Virus record (IMG/VR): IMGVR_UViG_3300010391_000013
Span: 1 to 32,054 of that record
DNA length: 32,054 nt
Direction: 5' to 3' (one strand)
DNA from: a virus
Each line of letters starts with the position of its first letter. The first letter of the stretch is position 1. The notes beneath the pieces are model-generated. The model saw only the letters and a list, made by a program, of their open reading frames with translations. It had not been told where the DNA came from and made no database searches. Of this stretch, positions 31,272 through 32,054 are shown piece by piece. Position numbers and translations under genes: made by a program.

Positions 31272-31368
31272 AAGCAGTATAAGTACAGTATAAAATTAGT
31301 ATAAGTTAAGTATAAAGTACAGTATATACCAGTATAGATCAAGTATAAGTACAGTACTAAAAGTACTA
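31265..31368. repeat. Array of about ten units with roughly 11-bp spacing (GTATAA/GTACTA)
   Basis: GTATA-type hexamers or GTACTA recur at 31265, 31277, 31288, 31299, 31310, 31322, 31332, 31343, 31354 and 31363, i.e. at steps of 12, 11, 11, 11, 12, 10, 11, 11 and 9 bases. The commonest unit reads GTATAA with A/G/T-rich joints, often preceded by A or CA. Such spacing is close to one helical turn, so a protein or bent-DNA site is plausible. It lies between the 68-aa gene (whose TAG stop is in the last unit) and the HAD gene. Confidence 0.85.
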
Positions 31369-31572
31369 GGAAGATTTAAAAATACTAACCTTACGATTTA
31401 TTATTCTATCGGTAAGATAATCTACAAAATCCTCATATTCCTTGGATTCTATTTCCAACCAAGCCATAGATTTAGAACCAGTATTTACTTGCCCATAATC
31501 AGGACTTGACATAGCAATTTCTAAATTATCATCGTCATAAGGCACAAAAATAGGTTTTATATACCGTTTCAT
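31366..31572 (-). CDS. Unrecognised 68-aa protein
   Basis: Begins MKRYIKPIFVPYDDDNLEIA and ends with a helical, charged stretch (ESKEYEDFVDYLTDRIINRK). No cysteine or membrane pattern is present. The TAG stop falls in the last unit of the 11-bp array. A hairpin lies just ahead of its ATG, with no clear Shine-Dalgarno. Function unknown. Confidence 0.55.
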   Translation of the reverse strand: MKRYIKPIFVPYDDDNLEIAMSSPDYGQVNTGSKSMAWLEIESKEYEDFVDYLTDRIINRKVSIFKSS

Positions 31573-31575
31573 ACG

Positions 31576-31603
31576 TCATGATAATAAATAGAATTATTCA
31601 TGA
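31576..31603. promoter_or_regulatory. TCATGA-flanked hairpin ahead of the 68-aa gene
   Basis: TCATGA-TAAT at 31576-31585 pairs with ATTA-(bulged T)-TCATGA ending at 31603, around a 7-base loop. On the minus strand it stands 3 bases before the ATG at 31572 and has no T-run, so a terminator is unlikely. It could control translation of the 68-aa gene. Confidence 0.35.
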
Positions 31604-31617
31604 CCTAAAAGGATTAT

Positions 31618-32054
31618 TTATGGGAAGGCCCACTGATTATAAAATTGACGAAAAGAAGGAACATTTTCAACTTTTTGAATCTGATGCCCTTCAGGCCAAT
31701 ATAACATTTCTGAGTGGTCTGGGTCAGGTTTAATTACATACAAATCTTTGGATGGAAGTATATCAGATATAACCGAACCATATTTTCCGGTAGTATAACC
31801 ACGAGCATATCCTCTATCAAACGTAGTGAAATCTCCAGGCCGAATTTTAGCAGTAGGAGAAGGTAAACCACGCCATACTTTCACAACATCAGGAAATCTA
31901 TCCGTTTTCATTCCATTATAATGTTGTATAAACAATCTTTCATCTGTAGGAGTATCTGCTGTTAAAATCGTTTGATTTAATTGTTTAGAATTTCTAATGG
32001 TATCTTTATGAAAAAAAGTTTCGCCAAGAGCAACCCTATATAATCTATTAAATA
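31618..32054 (-). CDS. C-terminal part of a protein with faint ADP-ribosyltransferase-like features
   Basis: The frame is open from the right edge to the stop at 31618 (about 145 residues seen), so the true N-terminus lies outside the window; an in-frame TTG at 31935 is only an internal codon. The visible part contains LYRVALGE, VVKVWRGLPSPTAKIRPGDF, DRGYARGYTTGKYGSV and HSEMLYWPEGHQI. An arginine in WRG, a Ser/Thr-Gly-rich core and a glutamate before an aromatic strand (SEMLYW) recall the R-S-E arrangement of mono-ADP-ribosyltransferases such as T4 Alt/ModA. This is a weak pattern match, not a firm call. Confidence 0.5.
   Translation of the reverse strand, partial: FNRLYRVALGETFFHKDTIRNSKQLNQTILTADTPTDERLFIQHYNGMKTDRFPDVVKVWRGLPSPTAKIRPGDFTTFDRGYARGYTTGKYGSVISDILPSKDLYVIKPDPDHSEMLYWPEGHQIQKVENVPSFRQFYNQWAFP

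Overview
This window is a piece of an AT-rich, T4-like myovirus genome (Caudoviricetes). The evidence is a T4 gp19-type tail tube protein, a gp26-type baseplate protein with two CxxC pairs, a gp53/LysM-like baseplate protein, a tape-measure protein, a UvsX/RecA recombinase, a gp32-like single-strand DNA-binding protein, a gp41/DnaB-type helicase and a 5'-3' exonuclease. No rRNA, tRNA or CRISPR was recognised. The host cannot be named from this sequence. Nearly all genes are on the minus strand, so the text below follows transcription from high to low coordinates. No stretch longer than about 300 bases lacks a gene or gene remnant.

Right part (about 32054 to 28790): small accessory genes. These are an edge-truncated protein with faint ADP-ribosyltransferase-like features, a 68-aa ORF, an array of about ten roughly 11-bp GTATAA-type units, a HAD-family nucleotidase-like protein, a gene interrupted by two in-frame stops, and a nucleotidyltransferase-fold protein. 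A large homing-endonuclease-like gene (27265-28788, plus strand) with a textbook sigma70-type promoter separates this part from the tail genes.

Middle part (27132 to 14284): tail and baseplate block. In order: tail tube, terminator, two small proteins, an HxGH nucleotidyltransferase, a small membrane-anchored protein, the gp26-like protein with an overlapping ORF, the tape measure, a large baseplate-type protein, a gp53/LysM-like protein, a second homing-endonuclease-like gene, and a 947-aa baseplate-type protein that starts at GTG.

Left part (14243 to 297): DNA metabolism. A compact family-A DNA-polymerase-like gene is split by a -1 frameshift. It is followed by two unrecognised proteins, a third endonuclease-like gene, SSB, a small zinc-finger protein, UvsX, small ORFs, the 5'-3' exonuclease, a SET-domain protein, the helicase and a class II (B12-dependent) ribonucleotide reductase. 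A lone plus-strand 322-aa gene with its own hairpin and terminator lies between the SET region and the helicase. The left edge holds the start of a coiled-coil plus membrane-helix protein.

The genes fit together as a replication/recombination/nucleotide module next to a tail module, invaded by three endonuclease-like genes. The most notable observations are: (i) two partial gene duplications (the tail of UvsX and the head of the SET gene), each flanking one small ORF; (ii) the split, thumb-less-looking polymerase; (iii) the gene with two in-frame stops; (iv) the near-helically phased 11-bp array; and (v) endonuclease genes carrying host-like promoters, one of them ending exactly on the Shine-Dalgarno and start codon of a structural gene.
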